A DNA stretch of 64,000 nt from Cryptomeria japonica (Eukaryota; Streptophyta; Pinopsida; Cupressales; Cupressaceae): the NCBI RefSeq assembly GCF_030272615.1, contig NC_081408.1, forward strand, positions 605,297,673-605,361,672, written 5' to 3'. Below the pieces are notes generated by a model, which ran no database searches, was not told where the DNA came from, and was given only the letters and a program-made list of their open reading frames with translations. The translations under genes were made by a program, and so were the position numbers. This document shows positions 22,985 to 35,199 of the stretch, in pieces (positions within the stretch are counted from its first letter, which is position 1; each line of letters opens with the position of its first letter).

Positions 22985-24171
22985 TGGAGATGAGAAAATT
23001 GTTAGAGTGGAGATATGCATATATTAATCACCAAAACACAAATAAATCATGAAAATGCAAATGATACTCTTATACCTTCTTCTCCTCCCTCAGATTGAGC
23101 CTTAGGTGAAGTGAAGAATGTGCCCCTTCTCCACTTGATTGGATTGGCTCTTTGATAGGATTGTGTAATGCTCTCCACTACACAACAAGGTGGGATTGGA
23201 TTTAAATGATGAGCATGGGTGTGATGGATTGGATTATGAGTCAAGATTTGGGCATTATGATGACTTGATGGATGATTTTGGATCTCAAATGGACAACATA
23301 AGATTAGATGAAAAGTGGATGATTTGTGAGGAGAGGAGACTCCAATTTATAGATTGGAGGAGGCCAAAATGGAGGGCCAAGATTGATTTCAAAATGAAGG
23401 GTTGATATTGATTTGAAATGGAGGATGGGATTGAGAGGACAAGGTGTGGGATTCAAGAGATATGCCATAAAGGCATTTCTTGTCTCCACACCTCTCAAGG
23501 TACATGGGGAAGAGCTCCCAAGTACATTGTGAAGAGAACAAGGAATATAAAATTCCTTTGGGGAAGAGAGGAGGAATTAAAAATTCCAAAATAAGAGGAT
23601 GTGTGGGAAGACTAAATGGATAAAGGAATTAAAAATTCTTTGGGAAGAGGATGCATAGGGAGATTCAAAGAATTTCAATTTCCTTGAAAGGATCAAAGTT
23701 GACCCATCCATAATCAAGGTGATTAGGGATGTGCAAATGATTAAGAGGATTGATTAGGTGTATTAATGAGTGATTAGAGTGCAAGTGGGAAAGTTAGGAG
23801 GATGTGACACGAGGAGAGATAATGAGTGGATGAATTTAAAATGGAATAATAATAAGCATGATTATAGAGGAATTAATTAGGCTAGATGATAGGATTAGGA
23901 AGGGTGATTTGTAGGAATCATGAAATTAGTTAATTAATTTAAATTAATTAACTAAGTGGGATTAAGAGGAAATAATGATTGAGATGACTTTAGAAGAATG
24001 TGGGAATAATTAATTTATTGATAAATTAATTATTGGACTATAGTGATGAAATTAATTAAATTTGATTTAATTAATTTTAAGAAGAAAGGGACTCACACAA
24101 TTAAATTAATTAATTATGTGGAGAGGCTTAAATTAATTAAATATTAATTTAATTAATTTTAGGTGTCTACA
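22985..24171 (-). mobile_element. Solo LTR with TSD TCTTG
   Basis: 1,187 bp, read on the minus strand TGTAGACACC...CATCTCCA, flanked by TCTTG at 22980-22984 and 24172-24176. It splits the Ty3-A integrase. There is no internal region, so it is what is left after recombination between two LTRs, or a very short non-autonomous element. Its start TGTAGACA and its dense AATTAATT blocks (23,930-24,165) resemble the Ty3-E LTR, which starts the same way. Confidence 0.75.
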
Positions 24172-24176
24172 TCTTG

Positions 24177-25120
24177 TAATTAAATTCTATTGGTTGGAGT
24201 CCTTTTTTCCATATACTAGTTCACAGGGTGTAAACCCTATTGTTGTTTTCCATGTTGTTTTGTATGTCCAAACTACAAGAAATTTGGTACCCAATCCTTT
24301 CTTTGCAACTAGATAGTCTTTGTCAGTATTGCTTCAATCTCCCTATTTGTCACCTCACCTATCCATTGGACTGTGGATGATAGACTATAGAGTTTTTGTG
24401 TCTAATTTTATATTCCTTTACCATTTAGGAATCAAATTTGAAGTGAATTGTGGACCTTGGTATGTGACTATTACCCTTGGGACATCATATCTTGTAAATA
24501 TTTCCTCATATAGAAATTGAGAAAACTTTGTATCTTTGGAAGTCCTTAAGGCTTTCACTTCCACCCATTTAGTGAGATAATTAGTGCAAACTAGTATATA
24601 GGACTACTTGTTGGATGTAGCTTCTATTGGGCCAATAAAGTCAATATGTCATTTATCAAATAGTGTTATCAATAGCTAGGATTTTAGAGGCATCTAATCA
24701 CTCTTTGTAGGATTGCCCATTTACTAACATTTATAACAAAGCCTTGTATATTGTGTTGCATCTCTATGTATAACAGTCCAATAGTACCCTGCATTGAGTA
24801 TCTTCACTATTGTCCTCTTGGCTGCAAAGTGTCTATCACAATGCTCATCATGGAAAGCCTTGAGTAAGTCAAATGTTTCATCCTCCCTAATGCACCTTTA
24901 CATGACATTATCAAGTCCTGTATAAAATAGATAACCAACTTTTGATGAGTAGGAGAAGTTAGGTTGAGATGTATGTTTCTTCTCTTTAGGCGACAAGTGG
25001 GGAGGTGTTTACTTTATAACCAAGTAGTTGGCTATATCTACATGCTATGGAATATGGACTGATAATACAAATAGATGTTCATCCAAAAAAGAATCATCTA
25101 ATACTGAATCTTTTGATGAA
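24177..25120 (-). pseudogene. Ty3-A integrase core and start of RNase H/integrase linker
   Basis: Minus-strand remains of the integrase: near 24,320-24,370 the segment with WIGEVTNREIEA (last acidic residue of the D,D,E triad), the first core Asp region near 24,620-24,660 (PIEA/LDTL remains), and the zinc-binding HHCC part at about 24,700-24,900. It ends at 25,120 where Ty3-B is inserted. It is strongly decayed but collinear with Ty3-B 29,880-30,690. Confidence 0.7.
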
Positions 25121-25125
25121 GTTGT

Positions 25126-26388
25126 TGTCTACTCCAACTATAATAATAATTACTCTAATTGAAATCTCAACCCGAAGTTTGGACATTCATCTGGTAAAGT
25201 TACTATTTTCATGGCTAGTGTTCATTTAGTTATCAACCCAGGGACGTAAAACTTGAAATGGGTCTGCACTATATATGCACTAAGCTCCCTCAATGGCTAT
25301 TTTGCATTGCTGCAATAACTAACATTATGCGGAAAGAAAAGGCAAGAATGGAAATTATAGAAGGCTACAGGAAAACTTATAAAAAACAATGTTGGAATGA
25401 TCTAATATAAATAACAGAAGTCACTCTATTCTAGCTTGATTGCAGGAACCGTTAGTGGATCTATTTCTAGTGGCTGCAGGAATAGTCAAGGCACGAACTT
25501 CTACTGCAACTAAAGAAGAACTAATTTCAATGAGCATAAACACAGGATCACTCACCAAGTGGGCCCCCTTGGATGAGTGATATCAAGCTTCCAGAAAAAT
25601 ACTTTTAGCAGATCAGAACAACATATCTTTTATTCATTGCTTCCTGAAAATGATTACATGTTTTAAAAGAAAAACTCCAAAATGCTTATCAAAATTCTCT
25701 TCTCTATATCCTTCTATTTTGTCTAACCTCTAAGAAAAAAGGAAGAGCTTATTAAAAAGAAAAGATCAACTACAATGGACAACTCAAATTACGCCTAGAA
25801 GAAGAGGCGGATGATTGACTGATGAAGAAGATAACTAGAGCTTGGTTGTAGGAAACGTGGATCTAGACCAAACCACAGTCTTTGCATGCCATAGTGATAT
25901 TTTTCAAATTCAATGCCCACTAGAGTTAAACTTTAGCAGTGCTTCCTGGCTGCTCTGTTCATGCCATGCCTTGTGCTCACTCGGCTCCTCTTCAGTTTGA
26001 TCTCCAGTTATTTCTTACGTGATTCTTCCTTCTTTAGGCACGAAAGGAGAATATCCACTGCAACATCATTTATTATCTGCACTACAACAAAAACAACATA
26101 CAAGGACATGCATACATATTTTATTTAATTAATACATTCATTAATTCACATATGATATTACCCTCAATAATCCGCATAGCAACAGGAACAAATCACTTGG
26201 CTGCAGGAATAAATGGCATGGCTGCAGGAATAGACCAACAAAGTTCAAACATGATTTCATAAATTCAAGTTTAACACATGGAATACATATAGTCAGTTTA
26301 CAATACTTCACTAATACTATGAAAACCAAAAGATGTAAAAAACCTAAGAGTTTTGATGATAAAAACATGACAAAGTCTCAACTTATCA
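25126..26388 (-). repeat. Ty3-B 3' LTR
   Basis: 1,263 bp, near-identical to 37358-38621. It holds several GCTGCAGGAA-type motifs. Confidence 0.95.
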
Positions 26389-26403
26389 TGCCCCCCAATT
26401 TTA
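26389..26403 (-). other. Ty3-B polypurine tract
   Basis: TGCCCCCCAATTTTA on the plus strand; as a minus-strand tract AATTGGGGGGCA directly before the LTR start TGATAAG. Confidence 0.8.
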
Positions 26404-26799
26404 AGAGTTTGTTGATCCTACAACAAAAGGAAAATTTCTGACTCTCACTGTAACTCTTAAATCACCAACGGTGCCCTAACCTGTCCCCCCTGAAGCCAAG
26501 TTCCAATAAAATCCTTTCATTTTTTCCAGCCTAGACCATCTAGTTGTTTCTTTTGTGATTGCATCATAGTTCTGCTCTGTAGGCTAACATGCCAAACGCG
26601 GCCACATAAGGATTGGGGGTTGAAAGATCAATGGTAGCCAATTGTTGGCTTTCTCCCTACCTAATTGTATGTATCTAGGGGCTCTTTGCATGGCTGCATG
26701 AAAATTTTGTAGTGAATAAGGTTCTCCCTATTTTAACTGTTCCGGTAGATTATTCCAGCGCTGAGTTAACCCTTCTATTGTAGCTATCTTGTTAGTCTG
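26404..26799 (-). other. Ty3-B non-coding or C-terminal remains before the polypurine tract
   Basis: No open frame. It is probably the last part of the third ORF and its 3' untranslated sequence; weakly similar in layout to 18,760-19,100 of Ty3-A. Confidence 0.4.
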
Positions 26800-28800
26800 A
26801 ATCAAATGCTCATATACTTGATAGACTTCTTCTCTCATTGGAAGCACTAATTTTCTAACATCATCTCTTACCAGTAACTTCTGCCAATCATAATAAAGAA
26901 CTCTTGGTGCTTCTGATTCCCTTTCTTAATGGTAATGGACAGTCAAACTCTAATTTTTCATACTCCTTGGTTTGTGCCCCAATGATAATCTCATTTTGGA
27001 TCCATGACATTAAAGCTTTGATATGGATATCCCCAATATACAATAAAGGGTTCCACTCCCTATTTGAGGGTACAACATAGTTATGTAGGTATAATTCACA
27101 TAGAAAATTCTTCATAGCAGGTGGAGAGGTTTGGTAAGCATAAAAGAATTCTTCAGGTATTTCTAAAGAGGGGTTAAGGTCCCTAACAATGCGGTTTAGT
27201 TTGAAGTTTAGATACCGCTCTTTCAAATGTACTGCATAAACTCTTGGAGGTGCTCTACACTGCATCAACTCATGAACCATACCAGAAATTATTTCTACCT
27301 TAGCCTCTAATTCCTCAATTCTGTTATCTCTCTTTTCAATTTCTTTTTGTTGTTTATCAATAATCCCCTACAACCTAGCCTTCTCTATTTCCCATTGTCT
27401 ATAAAATGTTAAAGCAATAGATAAACTACTTAGGGATGAAGGAGGTCTAATAGGTACTACCTTAGACCGCGGGATTTCCTCAATAAATTCCTTAATCTGA
27501 GCTGGCATCTCTCCAATATTTTTCTCAGGCTGTTGTAGAATATCTTCAATAGTTTCTTCAAATTTCTATGCCACAGAAGCAAGATTTTCTAGTTTATCCT
27601 CAACAAAATTTTCTTGGATTTCATCCTTTGCAGGGCTTCCTTCTTCTTGAGTTTCAATATCTGTAGGGCTTCCTTCTTCTGAAGTTTCCACTGTAATAAC
27701 CTCTGCCGGATTACCCGCAGGATGAGTCTTTTGTGTCTTGCTACGTGTTCTTCTTACATAAACTCTTGGAATGGCTGCAGGAGTTGCTTCAGTTGTTGTA
27801 GGAGTTTTTATTTTTGTCCTATGCCTCTTGGCTACAGGAGGAATCTGAGTTACCTGCGGCTGGGTCATATGTTCTTCATCTGTTTCATCCCTTTCCAACT
27901 CTTTTCCTTTCCTTCGTAGAACTGGCGAATCTCTTCGAAGAGAAGTAGAGGGTTATTCTTCACTTGATTCCACTGTCTTTTCTTCCATAATAACCGCAGC
28001 TCCTTCAGCAACAAGCAAATCCTCATCTGCAACAACTATGGGGGAAGAGGGTTCTGCAACATTTTCTTCTTCAACCGGCGGGTTATCTGCAACCGGGGCA
28101 TCTTCAACCCTAAATTGTTGTATATCCTCAAATACACCCCATTCCATTTGTGAAACATCTCTCAGGGACCGCTGTACAAGTAGCTTAACCAATCCATGAT
28201 GGCTAACAGAGCGATTTCTATTTTTCCGCATCTCCTTAGCACTTGTAGAAATGAGGTGGTATAAGAAATTAGGAACATTCACTCGTCAACCATGCTGCAG
28301 ATGACTAAGTAATTTAAAATGAGGTGAATGTAGATTTGAATATCTCCCTTCACATGTAATGTATTTCATAACATACAAAGCTACTTGAGGCCAATGTGTT
28401 GGTAGAGAAACCCTTCTAGTTCCTTGTTTGTCCACCATTAAGGGTCCATCCATGGAAATTGTGAACTCTGCCCTGGCACTCCTTGCATCTTTGATTCTGG
28501 AAATAGTTCTCCTTCCTGCGGCAACCCCGTTACTTCTGCTATTCGCTACTTCATAGCAATAACCCTCAAACCTTTAACTCTAGCTTCTCCTTTATTAATG
28601 GAATGCATAAATTCTGTAGCAACTTTTTCGTTATAATCCTTGATTTTCAAGAAGTAATCCAACTAGCCGTGGTGTCTGAAATAATGCTCACAAAGAGCAT
28701 CCTACAACAACACTCCATGAACCGTTGGCTCATGACAAATTGGATCACCACCCATCTTTTACTCTGCTATATTTCTCTCTGCAGTTGAACCAAAATATCT
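26800..28800 (-). pseudogene. Ty3-B third ORF of unknown function, broken
   Basis: On the minus strand, from about 28,740: remains with a segment RIAEVTGLPQEG (about 28,545-28,510), then VMKYITCEG, HFKLLSHLQH, VNVPNFLYHLI and RNRSVSHHGLVKLLVQR (to about 28,150). Next come an acidic linker, a basic and Pro/Thr-rich part (27,898-27,566, KRHRTKIKTPTT), a Glu/Lys coiled-coil-like part (about 27,420-27,290) and a C-terminal part 27,280-26,888 (VHLKERYLNFKLNRIVRDL). At least three TAG stops and two shifts occur. It follows integrase as a separate unit after a 600-bp spacer. Collinear remains exist in Ty3-A. No clear membrane segment or signal peptide was seen, so an envelope role is not supported. 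Confidence 0.65.
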
Positions 28801-29434
28801 AACAGTCTTGCTAAATTGAAATTCCCTTACATATCTCAATTTTGGCGGCAGAATTTATTATTCACTTGCGTGAAATAATAACATAATAAGTAATGATGGG
28901 GAAAAAAAAAGTCAATTCGGAGTACCCAAAAGGACTGATAATTAATCACTTTGGAAACCGAACTATAAAGCACCCCCCCAACTTAATCTAGCACGCGTCC
29001 ACACAAGCTGACAAGATTTCGGGTAGTGGAGTGGATTTAAACAAGATATAATCATAATGAACTAATAAATGCATAATTAAAATAAAACACAATATGCACC
29101 TACCTGCAATTGTATGAAAATGATGGTGAAATGAAATGAAATGACAGGTAAGAACGTGGGATGGAATGTCACGGATGGAATTTTATGTACAGAGAAGAAT
29201 GTTCCCATATAATATGGAAATATTTTATTATGAAGCGGTAAATATGTTCACTGCAGAGGCTGCAGGAACTTTACCTTTATTACCTTGCTCAATTGCAACG
29301 GGAAGCTCATGAGTTGTTGCAGGCTCATTGTCAATTGCTACAGGAACCTCTATGTCACTTTGTGGAGCAAACTGCTGCAGGAACTCTTCTTTAGTAGTTG
29401 GCTTATGATATAGACATAGTCAGTGACCATTTAT
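28801..29434 (-). other. Ty3-B spacer between integrase and third ORF
   Basis: No coding sequence. It is rich in copies of the motif GCTGCAGGAA and variants (29,250-29,390). A leader or internal promoter for the third ORF could lie here, but none is evident. Confidence 0.5.
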
Positions 29435-32400
29435 TAAGAGTTTAAATCAAATAGGATCAATTATGGACAAACGAACAACTCCATTCTGGAAAACTTCTTC
29501 TATCTCATACAGACCTAACCACTTGGTTTGAAGCTGTGCCCAATCACCAACTTTGAATTTATTTTCCCTGATATATTTATCATGCCATTTTTCTCTTTGA
29601 TTTTGAATCAATTTTGTCTGTTGAACAACTATCTTTCTCCATTCATCTAGAGCATTTAATTGCTGAATGCGTTCTTTCTGTGCTTCAGACAATGTCATAT
29701 TTAATTGCAAAGCCGTCCTCAGGGTTTTATGCTCAAATTCAATAGACATCATTGTTGTTTTTCCATAAACCATCTCAAAAGGTGTGAAACTAGTTGTTGT
29801 TTTCCAAGTTGTTCTAGATGCCCAGATTGCTTCTGAAAGCCGGTGAGACCAATCTTTCTTGTGAACAAAAACTATTTTTGTAAGAATAGCCTCAAGCTCT
29901 CTATTTGTAACTTCTACTTGTCCATTAGCCTGTGGATGATATGGAGTAGATTTTTTGTGCCTTATATTGTATTCATTTACCAAAGCCTTTATCAATGTTG
30001 AAGTAAATTGAGGTCCCTAGTCTGAGACAATTTCCCTTGGTACTCCATATCTTGTAAATATCTCTTCATAAAGAAACTCAGCTGCCTTGTTATCTCTTGC
30101 ATGTGTCATGGCATGAGCTTCTACCCATTTTGTTACATAGTCTGTACATACCAAGATATAAGATCTACCATTAGAAGGTGGATCAATTGGGCCAACAAAA
30201 TCTAGTCCCCACTTGTCAAATGGTGCAACTGATATTTGAGGATATAGTGGCATCTCATCAGATTTTGTAGGTTTTCCCATTCGCCGACATTTGTCACACT
30301 TCCATGTGTACTGAGCTGCATCCTTATGTAATATGGGCCAATAGTATCCTGTATTGAGTATTTTCAGTGCTGTTCTTTTGGCAGCAAAATGACCTCCACA
30401 TAGCTCATCATGACATGCATGCAGGATGTCATATGTTTCATCTTCTCTGACACATCTTCACGTGACTTGGTCAGGTCTAGTATAAAATAGACAATCAACA
30501 ATCCATGAGAAGTTAAATTTTTTTTCAACTAGCAACCTTCTTTCCTTAGGAGAGAAATAAATTGGCAGCTTAGTTGCAGCTAAATAGTTGGCAATATCAA
30601 CATAACAAGGAGTGTGAGCTTAAATGAGAAACAAATGTTCATCTGGAAAAGTGTCATCTATTATTGTAGAATCTTCTTGCAATTGAAGACGTGAAAGATA
30701 ATTTGCAACCACATTAGACTTCCCTGCTTTATCAACAACTGTGATATCAAATTCCTGCATCAACAATAACCAGCGAGCTAATCTACCAGTGATGGATGGC
30801 TTATTCATGAGATATCTAATTGCAGTATGATCTGTATGCACAAATATGGGATATCCTATGATATAGTGTCTAAATTTGTTAAGTGCATATATGGTAGCTA
30901 ACATTTCCTTTTTAGTAACTGTGTAATTCAATTCAGGTCCCTGCAAATTCTTGCTAATATAATATATTGCATTTTCCAATTTGTCAATTCTCCATCCTAG
31001 CACTGCTCCTATTGAATAATTAGATGCATCTGTATGGATTTGGAATGGTAGAGACCAATTTGGCCCTTTAAGAACTGGTGCTTGAGTCAAATCATGCTTA
31101 AGCTTTAAGAAAGCTTCATTGCATGTTGGGTTCCATTTAAATTCTGCATCTTTAGTAAGCAGTGAATATAAGGGACTTGCAATTTTACTAAAATCTTTGA
31201 TAAACCGTCTGTAGTATCCAGCATGACCAAGAAAACTTCTTACATATTTTTGCTTCACAAGGTCATTAATATGCTGAATGACCTCAATCTTTGTTGGATC
31301 CACCTGGATGCCTTGTACAGATATATGATGACCAAGGACTATTCCTTCTTCCATCATGATGAAACACTTCTCATTGTTTAAAGACAAATTGTAGTCTTCA
31401 CATCGCTGCAATTTTTTTTTCAGATTACCCAATGCTTGATCAAATTCAAAACCATAAGTTGTAAAGTCATCCATGTAAATTTCCATAATATCTTGTGAAA
31501 TATCAGAAAAGATACCGATCATTGCTCTTTCAAAAGTGGCTGGAGCATTACACAACCCAAAAGGAAGAACATAATATGCATACGTGCCCCATGGGCAAGT
31601 AAATATTGTCTTCTCTTGATCCTCGGGGGCTATCTAGATCTGATTGTAGCCACTAAATCCATCAAGGAATGAAAAATATCTCTTACCAGCTAGAGAATCC
31701 AATACCTGATCCACAAATGGCAATGGAAAATGATCTTTTCTGGTTGCTAAGTTCAAAGCTCTATAATAAACACATACCCTCCATTTTCCTCCCTTTTTAG
31801 GGACTATCACCAGAGGTGATGCCCATTGACTGTCAGAGATAGAATAGATAAACCTAACTTTTAACAATTTCTGTAATTCTTCTTTAACTATCTCCTTCAA
31901 GGCAGGATTGACTCTTCTTTGAGGTTGTCTGAGTGGGCAACACTCATCCTTTATATAAATACTGTGGGTACAAACTGCTGGATCAATCCCATTCATATCC
32001 TTGTAATCCCATGCAAAAGCATTTTTATGAAGTTTCAGCAAGTCCACGAGGCCCTCTTTTTGAGTATCTGATAGATCTCTATTGATATTCAAATATTTAT
32101 TCCATTCCACCTCTATCTTAATAGTAAGATCAATCTGGTTTATATCAAAAAAATGAGAAGAAGATAATTCCTGCGGCAACAGAGTATGCAATATATCAGT
32201 GGCTGCAGAAAAGTCCAAACTTGCAATATTCGGAACCAATTCCTGCAATTTTTTCTCTTCTATTAATTCATTTATCAGGATTTTATAAAGAATTGATTCC
32301 TCATCATATAACTGCATGAGTGGTCCTTGATTAATCATCATAAGGTGATTAATAGAGTCAATTTCTTCAGATTCTTCTCCCAAGATAGGCCAAATGGCTT

Positions 32401-32761
32401 GTTGTTGTTCAAGCTGGGGTTGTGCTGGAGAATAAAAGGCTAATGTTTTTGTAGAACTCCCATCTAAAATAGTCATATCCCGTGATCTACACCCAATATA
32501 TGCATTAGCTGTGGCAAGCCAAGGTCTACCCAAAATGACCGGATATCCTCCCAATGTTGCCTTTGGAGATAAAATCATAAAGTTTGCAGGATATTCCCAG
32601 GAATCTAGAATAACCACTACATCCTCTATGATACCATCAGGTCTCACTGTAGAGCCATCAACAAGCTGTAGAATTGTGGGTGTAGGCCTTAAACTATTGA
32701 TCTCAAGATGTTTCATTACTTCCCTTGTCATTACATTAATGGTTGCCCCTAAATCAATCAA
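29435..32761 (-). pseudogene. Ty3-B pol (protease end, RT, RNase H, integrase), broken by stops
   Basis: One continuous minus-strand frame. The protease active site is LIDLGATINVM (DLG, usual in Athila) at about 32,761. RT starts at about 32,060 and has YMDD at 31,466-31,477. RNase H has FQIHTDASNYSIGAVL and VHTDHTAIRYL. Integrase has an HHCC zinc region, then the core with D (LDFVGPID), D (EIVSD) and E (NGQVEVTNREL), and the C-terminal part KWHDKYIRENKFKVGDW. In-frame stops: TAG near 31,632, TAA at 30,618-30,620, TGA near 30,465 and TAG near 30,017. Each stop fits a single C-to-T change. The protein would copy the element RNA and insert the DNA; this copy cannot. Confidence 0.93.
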
Positions 32762-34425
32762 ACATTTTTTATTTGACTGCCATTAATGACTATACTCACA
32801 ACAGGACTACGTGGATCAGAATACTTTGGAATGGCAATCTTACCTAACATAATATCAGCTAGTTGACCCATTACATGCACTGTTCGTGGATCCTTTTTCT
32901 TCGTGCCAGGTGTTTTTAGACATGCTTCTCTCAATGCCTTACCATATATGGGAACATCCTTTATTGCTTGCAACAATGGAATTTTTACACAAATGTGCTT
33001 CAGTTGATCAATAATATCAAAGCTTTGTTGTTGTTCAGTGGGGACTTCTTTTTCTTGCAATCTATGGGGAAATGGTGGCAATATTTGATTCTGGGGTATT
33101 GTATCTGTTGGATTAGAGATTTCTTGCTCCTCCTGTACCTCAGTGATAACTGGATGAGAGGGATTAGGTAAAGTTGTTCCAGATCGGAGGTGAATGTCAT
33201 CTAGTGATAAAGAATAGGCTGGATACTGATTGACATCAGTTGAATAAGCTTGTTGTTGTTGTTGCTGAGACTTGATATTTGGATTTGGTGACGGTTGAGT
33301 AGGCAACTGTGTTGGTTTAGGCGGTGCAGCAGTAGCTGCAGGAGGAGGCATTAAAGCAGGAGGTTGTGGCTGCTGAATAGGCGGCTAATAACCAAAAGAT
33401 TGGGATGGCCATGGTTGGCTTCCCCTCCATTGAGAAGTAGGTTGCCAATTCCCTTGAAACTGGTTTCCTTGGCCCTGAGGTGGGTACCAGTTCCCCTGTG
33501 GTTGCTGCCACTATGGTTGTTGCCACTGTGGCATTTAATTAGCAAAATGCTACCCTTGGCCTTGTGAACCATACCAATTTTGATAGTTACCAAGATTTTG
33601 AGAATACTGTGGTTGCCATTGGTTATTTGGTGCATAAGAATTTCCACTATAACCAGAAAAAAAAAGTGGATCGGGTGGCATACCTTGTCTTTGAAAATTT
33701 GGTCTTCTTTGAACAACATAGAAGAATTGCTCGTCCTCACCTTGAATTGGCTTGAAGTCAGGTACCTCCACGTTTGCAACCATCTTACATATGCAATCTT
33801 TCTTTCACTATTTACAATGAGGACAGAATTCTGCAAGGAATGCATCAGCTTCCTCATGCTTCTTCTTAGCTGCCAGTGTATCCAACTGGGTAGCCATATT
33901 GTTTATAATGTCCTCCTTGAAGTCCTTTAACAGATGACTAAGTTCCAATCTAGAAACTCCAGTTCCAAATGCTGATAATGGTGCCCCTGTTTTAAATCTC
34001 CTATTCTTTTTAGAAGTAGATCTGGAATACTTCTTACAAAGTTATCCTATTTCAGCCCAAGTGGATTGTGTAATGTCACCTCCTCCCATAAGATCCAAGG
34101 AATCAGTGCATTCGTCACCGATTCCCCTCAAAAATATCAATTTGAGGGAATCTTCATTGAGAGTGCTATGCTTGGACTTTTTGACACTAAATAGAAACCT
34201 TTCCAAGTAATCTTCAAGACTCTCAACTTCAGTTTGTGTCATTCTAAAGATATCATCCCCATGACGATCAGTACCTCTACAATAATCTTTGTATTTTGCA
34301 AGAAACAACCGTTTCATCTCATCCCATGTATTGATTGTGCTACTACCCAAGCTCATAAACCATCTCAAGGATGACTCCTTCAAAGTGGCAGGAAAATTTT
34401 TGAGTCTATGGGCATCTGTAGTATA
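32762..34425 (-). pseudogene. Ty3-B gag and gag-protease linker, broken
   Basis: At 34,383-34,045 a gag domain of Retrotrans_gag type (SSLRWFMSLGSSTINTWDEM, then FLAKYKDY). Remains with poly-Gln/Asn-rich sequence follow (33,860-33,360). Then 33,351-32,758 carries LRSGTTLPNP and IDQLKHICVKIPLLQAIKDV, the linker typical of Athila/Tat gag ends. Gag and pol frames meet in an A-run at about 32,758-32,775; this could be an indel or a slip site. The gag N-terminus was separated by LARD-C, and only 45 bp of it remains on the far side (37,313-37,357). Confidence 0.85.
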
Positions 34426-34798
34426 TGTTAGAGTATTCGGGTATTTACTTGATTAATTAAACAATATTTGTTTAATTATTTAAGTTCTCTTTATCTCTTT
34501 TACACTTAAGCTAACTTTAGGTGCATAATAATTAATTCTTTTATTAATTATTATGTGCAAACCTAGGTTTTCCCTTTTAGGGTTTCTTGACCTATTAAAG
34601 GTTGAGTTCATTCTTTTCATTGTAAGAAGAAGGTTTTTTACATTACACATCTTGTGAATATTGAGCTCTTTTTTTGAGCATATTTTTTGTGTATTTCTTT
34701 CTTCTGTGATTTGCTTCCTTGCTTCTCCTTGTAATAGGTTTTTCAGCTTGCAGAGATCATTTGGGCTCCTGTGGTGTTGTATTTTCTTAACTCCAACA
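34426..34798 (+). repeat. LARD-C 5' LTR
   Basis: 373 bp, TGTTAGAGTA...CTCCAACA. It contains the palindromic AT-rich block AATAATTAATTC/ATTAATTATT. Confidence 0.95.
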
Positions 34799-34810
34799 TG
34801 GTATTAGAGC
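34799..34810 (+). other. LARD-C primer-binding site
   Basis: TGGTATTAGAGC follows the LTR with no gap; initiator tRNA-Met type with the same C-to-T difference as in Copia-1. Confidence 0.9.
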
Positions 34811-35199
34811 TTCAGATCTACAGCTATCTGTTCTTGTTTTGAATTTTTTGCATTGGAAGCAGATCTGGGGTTTCAGAATTTTTTTTATGTACCTAGGGAT
34901 AGGCCTTTTTTCTGAGCACTTTGGGCCTAAATGGACCTCACCATCGTGCTCAAAAGGCCCAGAAACCCCTATGGTCATGTAAAATTTGACCTTTTTTGGT
35001 TCTTGAGCCTCTGGGAGTATTTTTTTCTCAAATCCAGGCCGTACGACCCTGGCACGTAGTTCGAGAAAAATATTATTTTTTGCCTTTTTACGGCATGCAG
35101 GCCGGATTTTGATTTTTTGGAAAAATCACAAAAAAATAAAAAAATCAAACAAAATGGTGAAAAACAAGTTTTTTTTTTAAATTTTTTTGGAGGGGGGTT

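Noticed and set aside
26800-28800. Calling the Ty3-B third ORF an envelope gene
   Set aside because: Position fits Athila env-like ORFs, but I see no signal peptide, membrane anchor or cleavage site.
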